Assembly: GCF_000711695.1 (NCBI RefSeq)
Contig: NW_013547016.1
Location: 62,001-126,000, forward strand
Length of the DNA stretch: 64,000 bases
Direction: 5' to 3'
Source of the DNA: Tilletiaria anomala UBC 951
Taxonomy: Eukaryota > Basidiomycota > Exobasidiomycetes > Georgefischeriales > Tilletiariaceae
Positions 35,108-48,160 of this stretch are shown one piece after another (position 1 is the first letter of the stretch; every line of letters starts with the position of its first letter). The notes beneath the pieces were generated by a model. The model saw only the letters and a list, made by a program, of their open reading frames with translations, did no database searches and was not told the DNA's origin. A program made the position numbers and the translations under genes.

Positions 35108-36339
35108 ATGCAGCTCTTCGCTCTGCTCCCGCTCGCCCTCGTGGTGCTCGCCTCTACCTCCGCGGCCCACGCAGCGGTGCCACATTCAGCGCGCCAGGTG
35201 ACGCATCTGCACGGGAAGCGCCTCTCAGAACTGCCTCCGCTTGCGCCGGCCGTCATCGAAGAGTTGGCCAAGCGCGATCCGAAGGACATCGAGTACTTCC
35301 ACAATGATCTCTCCCTCCTTCGCGCCCTCTCTGGCGCAGAGTCCGACCCGGTTAAGCGCGCTGTCGCTCTCTCTGGCCTCCAGACGCGCTGCACGGCAAG
35401 GTGAGTCATGTTGCAAGACACTCGCGTCGAGCAAATTTGCTCAAGTCCCCCCTTGTCTTTCTCACTTCTCAGCCACTGCTTCTCCCTAACGTTCGACGAT
35501 GGCCCGTACACCTGGCACCAAGAAATTGCCAATGACGTCGCCAACGCTGGTTACCTCGCGTCGTTCATGGTTAACGGCTTCAACTGGGACTGTACGTCGT
35601 GGCCTTTTCTTGCGCACTGACTCGTGTCGTACCGGAAGCTGATATGTCGATGCTCCACCCCCGTGCCTGCGTATGCGTTGTGCTCCACAGGCATCTACGA
35701 TGCGCCGCAGGTGCAGTCGCTCCGTCGAAGTTTGAACCTCGGCCACCAGATTGCCTCGCACACGTGGAGCCACCCACACATGGTCGGTCTCACATACGCT
35801 CAGATCGATGAGCAGGTCGAGCTGATCGAGACAGCGCTGCTCAAGACAGCCGGCGTCGTCCCTGCATTCATTGTGCGTTTTGGAGGGGGTGTGCAAAGGC
35901 GCATCAGCATCGACTGACTAGTTGTTCCTTTACCCTCCTTGCACCGCTCACCGTTCGTCGTTGCCAGCGCCCGCCGTACGGCGAGGTAAACGATACAATT
36001 GTCCAGTACCTCAACGAGAAGCACGGGCTGATCGTTGTCAACTGGAACTACGACACGGAAGACGCCAGCGGTGCGACGGTAGACTACTCGCTGAACGTGA
36101 TCAAGAACATCACGGCGCCCACGCACGCCATCGTGCTGCAGCACGAGACTGTCAACACGACACACTCGGAGCTCGTCCCGCAGGAGCTGCCGATCATCGC
36201 AAAGAACGGGTACACGATGAAGAATGTGCGAACACTTGCGCAGAACTTTGGTGTCAAGCCGTACAAGGTCGTCACCTCCCACGGCTCGCGCGACAGCTCG
36301 TGGACGTGCGACGGCACGCCCGTACCCGGCCAAGGCTAA
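35108..36339 (+). CDS. Secreted polysaccharide (chitin) deacetylase, CE4 family
   Basis: Removes N-acetyl groups from chitin, giving chitosan in the wall or shielding the fungus from host chitinases. Residues 1-22 are a signal peptide (MQLFALLPLALVVLASTSAA). CE4 motifs in order: TFDDGPY (catalytic base and metal Asp), SHTWSHPH (metal His pair), RPPYGE, VNWNYDTED and IVLQHE (C-terminal catalytic His). Exons 35108-35400, 35473-35591, 35691-35872 and 35968-36339 give 321 residues. About 75 residues between signal peptide and catalytic domain look like a propeptide containing KR pairs. The C-terminus (SSWTCDGTPVPGQG) lacks a hydrophobic GPI-addition tail, so a soluble secreted enzyme is expected. 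Motif four has WNYDTED where many relatives have WDVDSxD. Confidence 0.93.
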
Positions 36340-39078
36340 GCGGAGGCTCATGCACGTTCGCTTTGTGCTGCACAGCGTTCCTCCACTCCCAACTGCGTGA
36401 TCACCATTGCTGCCCATTCCAACACCAACAAACCAAATCCCACCGATTGGGACTTGGGTTTCCAGTGCACCCCTCCCTTTTTCCCGGGGCCGTGTTCGGG
36501 CATTGCATACATACCTCCCCCTATTCGGGCTCTCGCCTCCGCAGCACTGATTCAGGGACACAATGCGTGAGAGCGGCTTCACAGGTTCTTTTAATTGTTT
36601 TGCGTAGATGCCGACCATCATCACACGGACGTTTGGGATGAAATACGATTTTCGTCATTCGCTTGTAAAAGAGATTGCACTGATGTGCTGCATTGACCTA
36701 TTTTTTCGCACTCTAAGTTGAGGCTGAGAAGGCTCATTTGTTTGCTGGGCTCGTGCGTGCTGCGGTTGCTGCGGGAGTCAGTGGCGATTAGCCCCCGGAA
36801 GGAGGGTGCGTGAGACGCTCGACGCTTCAACTTCCTCAGATTCTCCCACATCTAAGCGGCATGAAGCGGTCCGCGCATTTATTTGGGATTTTCTGCTTTG
36901 GTGAGGTATGAGAATTGGAGGGCTGACTATATAATACTGCCAGGCACACAAGTTTGCCGCAGCACGGTGCGCTCCTATTCCACGATTGAGAGGTGGAATC
37001 CAATCGTAGTCATCATTTGTTTGTTTACGATGCGCGAGGCACGAACGGACTCGCCGGTGGCGCCTCTCAGCGCGTGCATCAGGCGTTGATGAGCTCGGCC
37101 GAAGGCACACTTGATTGCACGCACGGACGCGGCAGATTTAAATGTACGTCCATCGCAGTACGTGCGTAATATATTATAGGATCGCAGTCCATGTCGTCCT
37201 CCCGGCATATGCCCGATGCCAATGTAGACGGCGGAGAGAAGCGAGGTATCTGAAAAGTCTACACAAGTGCATGCACGACTGCGCGTGGCGGGCTGCCTGA
37301 CTTCTTGGGTCATCGTGAAAGAAAGAAACATCGCGCCGCCGCGATGGGGCCCGCTGGACTTGGCAATTGGCAACTGTGGCATCAACGAAGGGTTCTCGAT
37401 ACCCCTCTCAAAAGCAATTGGCTTGCCTGCCTGCTGGCTGTCCCGCTGTCGATTTGCAATTGCCTTGGGCTTTGGAGGATGAAGAAGTGAAGAATCAGAT
37501 GTATCCGCGTGCCTGGCTGGGTAGCAGCCGGCAGGCTTTCACTGCTCACATGATAGAAGGGTGCAACGCTACAGCGCCTTGGGATCTCAGGCTCCCCTGG
37601 ATGTTTGAGACATGCGGCTTACATGACGGAGCGCTAAGCACGCAGCAGCAATTAGCACGCTGGGGGCGCAAACGGCCTGCGCACGAAGCGCTTGAGAGCA
37701 CGATCCAAAAGGGCGAGCGACAAGGTAACACCACTCTTTCGCGAAACGCCTGTGGAGAAGTCTCCTGCAGGCTTGCTTGGTTCATGGCTGCTGCTGCACT
37801 TACGGGAGCGGTGGTCCGTTTTTTGTTGGAACATCTTTCCAGTCTGCTGGGGCAATTGGTTGCAGGTCTACGAACGCACGGTCCGTCTGAGCGCGCATCA
37901 AGGCTGAGTTCATGCGCCCATGCGATGGTCACATAGAGCATATGGTTTCAACAAGGATTTCTCCATGTCGCGATACGTAGAGGCACGCGTAACAGATAAG
38001 ACCCGAGTCAACCTCTTTTCTCTCTCTCTCCTGTGCGCTCTTTCGTTTGGCGACAGTGACCCGATCGGCCTACCCATCGAGGTCGGTTCTTCATTGACGT
38101 CGGTTGAGCAGGCCTGCGGATATGCATCTGATAGAGCAACCTCGAGTCGGTGTACCGAAGGCCAATCTGTCCCTGGCGGGAGCATGCATCACCCTTCGAC
38201 TGCGGAGAGAGGAACTGTCAGAGTTTTCCAGATTCTAGTAGAGAGCACTGGGTGAGTGTCTTCAAGAGGGCTGGCTTCACTCACGCATTGGGTCTGTGTA
38301 GGTTGACCCACTACGCTGAATTGCACTGGAGCAGTGTTACCAGTGGCGCGCGCTAGTCCGGCGGCTTCACCAGCCCAGTCAGCTCAGCCCAGCGAGAAAG
38401 AGGGCGACGGCCAGAGTCAAGTGAGTGGCGTGCTGCCCCCCCAAAAGTCAGAGTAAGCCACACATCGTGCCGCCATCCTATCCCACACAGCACACACGCT
38501 CAGCATGGTCACTAAACGTCGAGCGCATCTCGTAACTATGGCTGGAATAGGTTCTCCGCTTTCAGCCACACCTCGTCTCCTCATCACGTCAAACCCACGC
38601 TGCACTAAGGCCAGCAAGAACCCTGGCTACCCCCGCCTGGCTTTGCATCCATCCCTCCATTCACCCATCCATCTCTCCTCTTGCCACGGGGCAAGGGCGG
38701 GCCAGCGCCAGCGCTATTGTCACTCGTCCGGTTGCGGCTTGGCTCTGGTTGCACCGTTGACCCGATCAACGCATCTATCCATCCCTCCTTCCAACACATA
38801 TCACGCAAAAGCAGCAGCTTGGGCACGTCCAGATGCAGGCCGCACTGCACCCTTGCTGCTGCTTCTTCTCCTTGTCGCCACGCAGTTCGTGAAGACCCCG
38901 TCACGCACACCTGCCCTTGGCAGCAGAATAAGATTCTGAGCACGACGCGCGCCGCCCTTCTTTTCTTTGCGCACAGTGCGCCCCTGTAGACGGAGGAAGA
39001 GGAAAAGGGGCGGACAAGGGAGGCCAAAAGCAACTTACCTGTTGCCGAAGGTAGCCGTGCGGGCGGGTGGTAGGTAAC
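36340..39078. other. 2.7-kb intergenic region
   Basis: No supported gene or RNA. Short CATCCATCC-type repeats occur near 38,645-38,680 and 38,775-38,795. Open frames are short or low complexity without conserved motifs. The right end is the promoter of the ARID gene. Confidence 0.45.
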
Positions 39079-39244
39079 ATGGCGAACAACTATGGGTCTG
39101 CCGGAGGTAGCGGCGGTGGTGGCTTTGACTGGAACGCTCTCTTCCTCAGCAGCGGGTTCATGCCTGGCAATGGTGCAGCCGGCGGAGCAAACGCGAACGG
39201 CGTCGGTATCAACGCTGCTGGTACTTTAGGATATCAGCAGCAGC

Positions 39245-39284
<40 letters not shown>

Positions 39285-42200
39285 GCAGCAGCAGCTGCAG
39301 AGAATGGCGGGCATGATGGCCCAGCCATCTCCACATCCGCATCCACAACAGCAACACCCTCACGCCCAGCAGCAGGCAAACAGCGACCTGGCGGCCATGC
39401 TCGCTAGCTTCAACCAGCAGAACCCGCAACAGCAACAACAACAGCAGGTCATGCAAGGCATGTTCAACAACAATTCATTGCAAAGTTACGCCATGGCTGC
39501 TCCCGGCGGTACCAGCGGTGGGGCGAGCGCGTCAGGAGCAGGAGCGGGGGCCGCGGCCGCTGGGTCCATAGGCCTCATGGGGTTTCCGCAGCAGGCCCAG
39601 CATGCTCTTCAGCAGCAGCAGGCGGCGCTGTCGCAATTCGGCTCCTCGCAGCAACAGCAGGGCCAGCAGCAGCGTCAGCAACCCATGGCTCAACAGCAGC
39701 AGCAACGACAACAAAAGCAGCCACAGCCGCAGCAGCAAATGGCTGCGGGCGGCATGCTGCCGTGGCAACAACAGCAGCAGCAGCCCACTCATACGAACCA
39801 CAGTGCAGCTGCGGCGGCTGCCGCTGCCGCAGCGGGCTTATCGGCACAGCAGCGCGTACAGCAACAGCAGATGATGTCTGGTTCTGCGGCAGTGGCGGCA
39901 GCCGCTGCAGCGGTGCAGGGGCGATCGCTGATGCAGCAGCCACAAGGCGCCCCTGCTCAACATGCGCAGCAGCACATGCCATTCATGACTTCGCAGCAGC
40001 CAGGCGCTGCTCAGCAGCAGGGCGGCGCAAGTGCGATGAGCATGATTGCTCGTCAGCAGCAGGCGCAGCAGAAGGTGCCAGGCCAGCAATCACAGCCACA
40101 GCAGCAGCAACCGCCTGTGCTAGGGCTTGGTCCAATGCAGAGCACTCCGGCCCAGTTGGCCGGCTGGCTGACCCGCGCTGGAGCCGGCGTCACGGGAAAG
40201 GACATGTCGGATGCACAGCGTGCTCAGGTGAGCTCGGCGTTTTGTCGTCACTCTCATTGCCTGCGTCGCATTTCTTCTCGTGCGGCTGTGCTGACCCAGG
40301 ATTCGCCCCCTCCCCTCACCCTCTTTTTCCTTTTGGAACCGTGTTTGCAGCTGCAGGCTGCGATAGAGAAGCAGCGCCAGCAGCAGCAAAACCAGCAGCG
40401 CGGCTTCCAGCAGCAGTACAATGTGGTCTCCACGACGGGAAACGGGCCGGCCGCTTCTGGCAGCATGGGCATGTTCACCATGCCCGACTTTTCTGGCGGT
40501 CGGCAACAGCAGCAGCAGCAGGCGCCACATCAACCGTCGCATCCGCAACAGCAGCCACCCGTGCAGGGTGGCCAGGCGCAGCCGGGCATGACGCCGCAGG
40601 CTCAGTACGCGGCGCTCGCGTCGCAGAACCCCGAGGCTTTCGTCAACATGCTCAAGCAGCGCATGTTGGGCATGCGCGAGAAGCTATCGCAGACGAGCGG
40701 CCAGCAGCGCGCCATGCTCGAGAAGAACATCAACGACGCACAGAACATGCTCAACACCATGCGTGTACGCATGGCCCAGCACATGCAGCAGCAGCTCGCG
40801 TCGCAGGGTCAGGGCCAGGGCCAGGCACCGCCCACCGCCGCCACTGCCGCGGCTGCTGCAGGTGCCGGCGCAGGCGGCGTGGGCGCGGGGCCTGCGGTGA
40901 GCCCGCAGCAGCAGCACCTGCAAGCAGCGCGCCCGCCGCCGATGAGCGCCATGGGCGCCATCACGCGGCCATCGCCTCAGCTCGGCCGGCCGGTGTTCAG
41001 CCCGCCGTCGGCTGCGGGCACGCCCATGTTGCAACAGCAGGGCAGCCCTCTCCTTCAGCAGCACCAGCCGCCGCCGCCAAGCAATACTGCACCGTCGCCT
41101 TCGCAGCGCAGCCAGACCAGCAAGGTTGGCACACCCAGTGCGGCCACGGTGTTGGCGTCCGGGAGCAACAGCACTGTTGCAGCCGCAGCGATTGCCGGCC
41201 TGCCGGACCTGTCCGAGGAAAAGTTCAAGCGCGCGCTGAACGATATCATGGCCAAGCGCGGCACGCCGATCAGCTCGCAGCCCATGGCGGGCGGCAAGCC
41301 GCTGGACTTGTACAAGCTCTACACGATCGTGCACAACCTGGGCGGCAGCGAGGCGGTGCAGCGCAACAACCAGTGGGTCAGCGTCGTCGCCGCGCTCGAC
41401 CTCGCACCACCAAGCTCGGCGATGGCGATGACGCTGGCGCTCCAGGTGAGCCAGCAGTTCAAGAGCCTCATCGTCCCGTTCGAGGAGACGTGGACCAAGG
41501 CCATGAACCATATGAAGGAGCAGGAGGAGTTCATGGCCCGCATGCAGCAAGGCGGCATGCCCCTCATGCCTGGCCAGCCGCCACAGCAGGTGCAAGCTCA
41601 GCAGCCACAGCTACAGCCTCCGCTGCTGCCTGCTGGTCCCCCGCCGAAACTCAGCCAGGAACAGCTTGCATCAATGGGCGTCACGCAAGAGCAGTTCGAG
41701 ACTGTTTACATCAACCAGCAGCGCATGCGCATGCAGCAACAGCAGCAACAACAACAACAACAACAGCAAACCCCGGAGCTACAGATGCGCATCCAACAAC
41801 AGCATCAGCAGCGCCAAGAGCAGCTTGCAGCCGTGGCACAGTTGCAGGCGGGCGCTGGTGCTGGTGGAGCAGGTGCAGCCCAGCCTGGTGGACCCATGGC
41901 CTCGCTCATGCCGCCGCCTATGGCGCAGCAGCAGCAGCAACAACAACAACATTGGGCGGCGCAGCAACAGCAGAATACCGGGCAGCCCGGCCAGGCGCCA
42001 GGGCCTCAGCAGCAGCAGGGTAGTCAGGTGCAGGCACCGGGGACGTGGCAGGTCAACTCGAGCGGGTTCCCACCTGCCAAATCGCCGGTGACACCGGAGA
42101 TGCTCGAGAATGCGAGAAGAACCATCGCGTTGATGGAGGAGGAGGCTTTGCGGGATAAGAGTGAGTGCAATTGTTGCGCTTTTGTTCATTGTCTCACAGG

Positions 42201-44118
42201 GAGCTTGCTGACGCGCTGTGTTTCGTCCTTCCTAGAACCCTGGCCACCCGTGGCAGACATGTCCGAACAGGAGCGCCAAGTTGTCTTGGCGCAAATCGCT
42301 CGCATTGGGACGCTGGAGCGCATGGTCTCTGCATTGATGCCCGCGTTCTTTGCGATGAACGGCAACGTCCTCGCAACGCAGAAGCTGACAGCGATGCTAT
42401 TCGTCCTGCGCGACCAGATGCGCATGGCCGAGTCCGGCCAGTGCATCCTGCGCAGTACGGACCTGGAGAAGATGAAGATGCAAATGACACGGTGCATCTA
42501 CTTCGTTAAAAGCAGCAACCCCGAATTGGCGCGGCAGGTCATCGAGGAGAAAGGCCTCCGCGACTTTGTGGGCGCCTGGGCAAACTCGTCTTCGCAGCAA
42601 CAACAGCAGCAACAGCAACAGCAACAGCAGACCAGCGCGTGGCAGCAGCAACAGCAGCATGCAGCTCAGCAGGCTCCTCAGCAGCAGCAGCAGCCGTCGA
42701 TCAGTCGTGGACCCTTAAGAGGTCTGACCGCTAACGACTCGCCGAACCTCCAGGCTGCATCTGCTTCTGCATCCGACCTCGCACAGTCCGCTGCCAAGCG
42801 CACCTCTCGTGTCGAGGAGATCAAGCCGCCACCCGCCAAGCGTACGAAGATGGCCAAGTCTGCTTCTTCCGCCTCGATCGCCGCAACCTCTGCGCCTGCG
42901 GACTCTAGTCCGGTTGCTGCCGCTGCAACGTCCGACACGCCGCCGTCCGCGGACAACTCCGGGTCGCCTCAAGCCAAAGGCAGCGCCAAGAAGGGCGCCA
43001 AGGGCGGCTCTGCTGCCGCTAAGGGCAAAGGCCCTGCGGCTATGAAGAGAGGGAAGGCAGCAGCAGCAGTCACTACTGCTACTGCGGTGGCGGCGACAGC
43101 AGCGAACAAGGACAACGAGGCTAGCAAGGAGACAGAGACGGCGAAAAAGTCGCGTGCGGACATCGTGGCCGATGTCAAGGGCGACATGGCCAACGACGAA
43201 GAGCGCAAGAAGCGCGACGGCACTCTAGGTGCGCTTTCCGTACAGGAATCGCAAATGCGCGCGCTCGAAGAGGGGCAGGCGAGGCAGCAGCGAGACAAGG
43301 AGCTATCTGAAAAGGACCCTGCCGCATTTGTCGAGCAGGCCTTCCAGGATTACCTGTCCTCACAGCCTGCGCCGTCCCACAATCCGTTCGGCGGCCCTTT
43401 CGGGTCCACCATGAACATCGGAAGCATGGCTTTGCCAGCAGCCAGTGGTGCAGACTCGAAAGGGTTCGACTCGCTGCTCGCGATGCTTGGCCAGGACAAC
43501 AGTGCTTCCGGCGGCACCGCAGCTATCAGCATGTCGAATCCGCTTCTATCCATATCAGGCACCGACAGCATTCGACAGCAGCTAGATGCGCAAGCATCTG
43601 CGGATATCGACCTCTTCGACTTCATCGATGTCGACGCCATGGGACCTGAGACCTTTCGAGACTTTTCAGCCTTGACGTCAGGGGCAACAGCAGCGACCGG
43701 TCTCGGTCTGTTTGAGGACGGGTCGATCGCAACGCCGGACCTGGGTGACAGCTCTCGCATGACCTCCTCCAGCTCTGCAGCTCCGACGCCAGCACTGTCC
43801 TCCTCTGCCACCAACTCCGCAGTTCGAAGCAAGCTCTCCTCTGAAATGGCAGCAGCTGGATTCGACATGAGCTCGGCGAGTCCTTTTGGGATAGCCGCTG
43901 ACAGCAGCGATGAGGGCGAACCCAGTCCGACCGACGGTGTCTCCCTTTTGGGCGGCGCCGTCGCCATGGCAAAGGATTCGGTCTCTCTCAACGATAGGTC
44001 AAAAGGTGACGAGCAGGCATCTTTTGGCACTATTGCTGGCAGCGGCGGTAATGACAACTGGTTCGACGCGAACCACTTCCTCGGCAACGAGCAGCCTTGG
44101 GCGCTGTTGAGCTCGTAA
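39079..44118 (+). CDS. SWI1: ARID-domain, poly-Gln chromatin protein (SWI1-family SWI/SNF subunit)
   Basis: Very large (about 1,613 residues) and dominated by Gln runs, the longest of 20. An ARID DNA-binding domain lies at about residues 668-770: EEKFKRALNDIMAKRGTPIS, KPLDLYKLYTIVHNLGGSEA and NNQWVSVVAAL, with the helix-turn wording typical of SWI1/ARID1. Another conserved-looking helix (QRMLGMREKLSQTSGQQRAM) precedes it. A C-terminal region (EQERQVVLAQIARIGTLERM, LRDFVGAWA) is also ordered. Between lie disordered Ala/Gln/Pro segments, then a Lys/Ala-rich basic stretch with KRGK and acidic motifs. Exons are 39079-40227, 40351-42160 and 42236-44118. Both introns (123 and 75 nt) are multiples of three without stops, so retention would also be translatable. 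The expected role is targeting of the SWI/SNF remodeller in the nucleus. Confidence 0.88.
39235..39294 (+). repeat. CAG/CAA tract coding 20 Gln
   Basis: Twenty consecutive Gln codons near the N-terminus of the ARID protein, CAG at both ends and pure CAA in the centre. Further shorter Gln runs occur along the whole gene (for example 41734-41769 and 42595-42629). Confidence 0.85.
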
Positions 44119-44416
44119 GCTCTGGCACACTCCTCCCTTACCTCCCTTCCATCGGTTTCTCTCCCCTCCCATGCAATGTGGGGCCTGCTGCCTTTTATCT
44201 CCTTTCTTTTCTCTCGGTTCATCTTGACTGCAAATCACCATCGTCGTCGTAATGCATGCAATCCGCTTCCCTCGTTACAACGCTCGAATTCACTTTGTCA
44301 AAAGATACCGAATTTTCTGCTAGCGCGCAAGGGCACATGTACTACTGTAACATATACCTGCTTTCGGGCTGTATTAGCTGGCTATGATCCGTTCACATTC
44401 CAGTTTTTCTTCTATG

Positions 44417-47400
44417 CTACATGGCTCTTGCGAAGCTCCAGACTTGCACAGTCTCCTCATCACGGATCGTGGTCGTGTTGCTGCTACCGTTACCGCTGAA
44501 ACGATGCTCCACCGAACAGACCGACACGATCTTGTCGAAGGATGTGCTCACGTAGCGGATGATGCTGCGTGGAATGTCGTGAGTCAAGAGGCTAGAGCTG
44601 AGCTGACGGCGCTTGCATCGCCGAATCGATGTGTCTGTTGAGGAGTAATGCTCGTCACCTAATTCTGTGCTCCGCTTGGTGAAATGCAGAGCGGCCAAAG
44701 AGGGCAAAGACCCTTGCTGGAGCGCTTCGCGACTTTCAAACAAGGTCGCGGCGCCTATGCTCTCCACTGGATTGGATCCGCCTTCCTGATCGGAAGATGA
44801 GGAGGATCCCACATCGTCCTCTTGAACCTCCGCCATAGAGATGAACGGATAGTGCTGCAAAGAACGACTACGGACGCTGCGCGGTACTGGAGGCGTTGGA
44901 ACGGTAAGCGTGATGACATGGCGCACGTGCTCAAGCGTTGCACATGAAGCTCGCGCGGACATGTATGTCGTTGCAGCACTGTGACCATCCTCGCTGACGT
45001 CATCGTGGCTGCGGCCGGCCTTGTGATTGCTCAAAGTGGATTGAGCATTAGGCGACAAAGCACGCTGAGAAGATTGCTTTCGGCCCCGTGGCGCGTCATC
45101 ACTGTCCAGACTCCACACCATCACGCTACCGTCGTTGCTGCCACTGACCAAGCGCCCATCCTCGAGGGAGACGCTCTCTACGCTGCCTGTATGACCGTTG
45201 ACGGAGCCGCGATGCAGCAATTTGAACCCGCCGCGGGTGCTAAAGCTATCAGGACTTGCTGCTGCTGCAGACTTGGGGCAAAGGACACGCATGCCGCCGA
45301 CAAGCTCATACACCTCTAGCAGGTTGTCCTGCGAGCCAACAACGACGAATGGCTCCTCGAACGTGATGCTCAATATCCGTTTCGAAGCACGTTGCAGCGT
45401 CGGGGAAGGATGTTGCGCCACAATCAGCCTTTGCGCGTACCCTGGACCGGACCGCGCAAGCCCTCCAGTGTGCAGAGGCAATAACGCCGCCCAACTGCCT
45501 AGCAAGGTTCCAGTGTTACGGTTGCGACCATCCGCTGCCGCCTCTGATGCTGGAGGAAACGCAGAGTGGTGCATCCTGAAAATGCTAGAACCACGTGTAT
45601 CGAGGGGAGTCTTCTGGTAGCGAGGCAAAGCTGTGGCATGACGGCTGCCAGCGATGCTGAAACGCGGCTTGTTAGCGTCTCCTGTGAAGTCCAGACGCAT
45701 GATGACCTCTTGAAGACCAACAGTGAAGGCGGAGGGATAAGAGGGCGTGCAATATGCAACATAGAGTTTGTAGGCTTCATTGCTCGGCGAACTGGTTGTA
45801 TCATCCTCGCTCTCGATGAATGGAATTCGGCGAAGTGATAAAGAGGCAGGCCACCAACTTATAAAGCTTTTCAGCGTCTGTTGCAACTGCAGTTGCGCGG
45901 TTCCTCTGCACGTGTGCGGATTCGTGGCGGCAGTGGTCGTGGCGAGGTGGAAAATTGTTAGACGAAAGTCGCGCGTGCATGCCACGAGCAACGAATCGCG
46001 GAAGGCGGACGCCACGACGGTCGAATCGTCGTTGTCGCCTTTCATTTGCAGGATCGGGGGGGCCCACATAGCCTCGACGCGGACCCGAGTCAGATCGTCA
46101 AGTGGGTACTGTGATTTCGGGTTGGTGTTAAAATTCACCCGATATATGACGATATGGCCAGTCGTGTAGCACACCATCAGTCGTTGTGCTGCGTTTTCAA
46201 AGGCCTGATGGTCGCCATCAGTAGCTTCAACCAATCCTGATGCATCCACTCGTATGTGTGAGATTCCAAGCCTGCACGACTGCGCATGTGACTTTGCGAG
46301 GTGCTGCAAGCAGTCTTCCAGCACCGATCCGCTGTCGATGGTGGCGAAAGGGTTCAAAGAAAACTTCCGTCCGTCCAGGTCATCGTCGGGTGCAGCTGCA
46401 CGGGATGTTGTGCCGGTCTGTGAATCGGCAAGATAGACTTGGACCGAAGGTCCTCGGTTGCGACTGTCCCCAGTGCTTGAAGAGGCGATGTCCACCGTGT
46501 GAAGTGACCGATCAGCAGTGAAGATCAAGTGTGATGATGTTTGAACCAGAGTTCGCAGCCGATACGGTTCGCCCTCAAACTCTTGGTCAGCTACTTCATT
46601 CACTGCGTCATCCCTTGTGGACGGAAGCTTTGCAGACTGTGAAGCCAACGAGGAGGCGTGATTTGAAGAGCCGTTTTCAGTTTCTTGATCTTTCCTACGT
46701 CGCTTGCCAATCACTGCAGCTGTACCACTGATCCCAGCGTCAAACTCAAAGCGAGCGACAGCACCAGCTTGCTGGGATAATTGAGACAATGATGCGGGGG
46801 AAATGGTGGGTTGTACTTTGCCTCCAGGATCAGCTTCTGTGGCCTTTTCCTCATCCGTGAGATTTCGCACACTGTACACCCCTGCACTCCAGCAATACAA
46901 GACCTCGTATAATTGCTTCCAGTCGAGACTCTTGTTGCGCATAGCGGCTTCCACCTCGGCTTCGTCGGAAGAGTTCAATGGAACATCTTTCTCGACGGAT
47001 GCGGGCGATATCACAGTTGCGTTTTGCAACAGGGTAGATCGATAATATCTCGCTGGAAGACCGGCGACTAGCCTTGAGCTGTCGTCGAATAAAGCTGGAT
47101 AAGTTCTGATGTTTCCAGCTGAGCTTCTGGACAGAATTTGTGGCGAAATTAAGTTGCGAAGCGCTTTGATTATCGGGAACCTTCGCATTCTAGACTCGAT
47201 CATGTCTTCCTCCTCCTTTCCCCCCTCCTCCTCTTCTTCCTCAATGTTGCCGCGTGCGCATTGTTTGCCTTTCTTATTTGGGTTGCGTCTAGATGCTGCG
47301 CTTCGACGGTGGCGACTGGACCGTCGAGAATGAGAATCTTTGTCGGCAAAAACGTGCTGGATCAAAAGACCCTTCCATACCTGATCTTGCACGGTCGTGT

Positions 47401-47651
47401 TCAAGTACCAATTATAATCAGCCTCAATGTATTACTTTCCCGAGAGTGTTACTACTCACACTATCATCCTGTGCAATATGCTGCAGTCTCACGCAAGTTC
47501 CCTGCAACGCGTTGATGTCTCTCGCTCTGGGGAGATACTGCGCAATGATCAAAAGAATCTCATCGGAGAGGTCGAGAAACAGGGTTGGCGATGGCTTTGG
47601 CATAGTCCCTCGCCTCCCTTGAGACGGCTCGCCAGTGTCCTCATTCACCAT
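44417..47651 (-). CDS. F-box protein with WD40-like C-terminal region
   Basis: Probable substrate receptor of an SCF ubiquitin ligase. Near the N-terminus an F-box reads LDLSDEILLIIAQYLPRARD then INALQGTCVRLQHIAQDD. It is spliced to an exon continuing WYLNTTVQDQVWKGLLIQHV. The intron (47459-47423) is only 37 nt. Exon 2 runs uninterrupted to the stop, total about 1,065 residues. WD40-type repeats are visible around residue 800 (GHTGSVESVSLEDGRLVSGS then NDGSVMVWSLD), and the end (FDKIVSVCSVEHRFSG, then EETVQVWSFARAM) is repeat-like, so a beta-propeller is likely. A Glu/Lys-rich low-complexity insert follows the F-box. The chosen start is the first ATG in frame; the frame is open further up to about 47815 without an ATG, so an upstream first exon is possible. 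Divergent from the SAK1-like kinase. Confidence 0.8.
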
Positions 47652-48160
47652 TGCCTCGAAGCTGTCACGATCCAGACCTGCGAGTAAGGAGGATGAAGAC
47701 CTCGGGCGCGCCGATGGCGTAGTCCGTCTCGCGCCTGCAGCCGCGTCGTCGGCTGAGCGAATTGTGGGAGGAGCACCGGTCTTAGCCTCCACACGATTGG
47801 CACCAATGACTTATGCAAAGAAGCAGCCTGTTCTGCTCAAAGGTAGGGGTTGCGGTCCGTTGTACAGTGGATGAACAATGATTTAATGGACCACAGTGCT
47901 GGAAATGACATCCCTAATTCTTTTTGTGATATTCCTTTTCAAAAGGGGGGCATTTGATCACAGTCACTGGCACAAAAAGAAAGAATTGATCTTGATCAAT
48001 TATTGCAGCTGCAGGCTCGTCACTATCTCTCCTTGATGGCCATGGCATATGCAACACTTGTTAGTCCATCCAAAGGTGCGGTTGGCCTGAGAAGACAGCT
48101 TGCGGATACGTACCAGAATCTCCAACGCTGACGCCTCAGCCCCAAGGGGAGGAGTGGAGA
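47652..48160. promoter_or_regulatory. Bidirectional promoter region (F-box gene / SAK1-like kinase)
   Basis: About 500 bp separate the two divergent coding starts. It contains GATCTTGATCAATT words and homopolymeric T/G runs (47,915-47,950) but no clear TATA box. Part of the left side may be coding if the F-box gene has an upstream exon. Confidence 0.4.

Noticed and set aside
38505-38939. 144-codon open frame upstream of the ARID gene
   Set aside because: Built from CATCCATCC-type repeats and Leu runs, no homology cue, and lies in the expected promoter/leader.
39762-42023. 753-codon open frame overlapping the ARID gene in another frame, and long minus-strand frames opposite it
   Set aside because: Frame shadows of CAG/CAA-rich coding DNA: Ala/Thr- or Leu-rich composition without conserved motifs.
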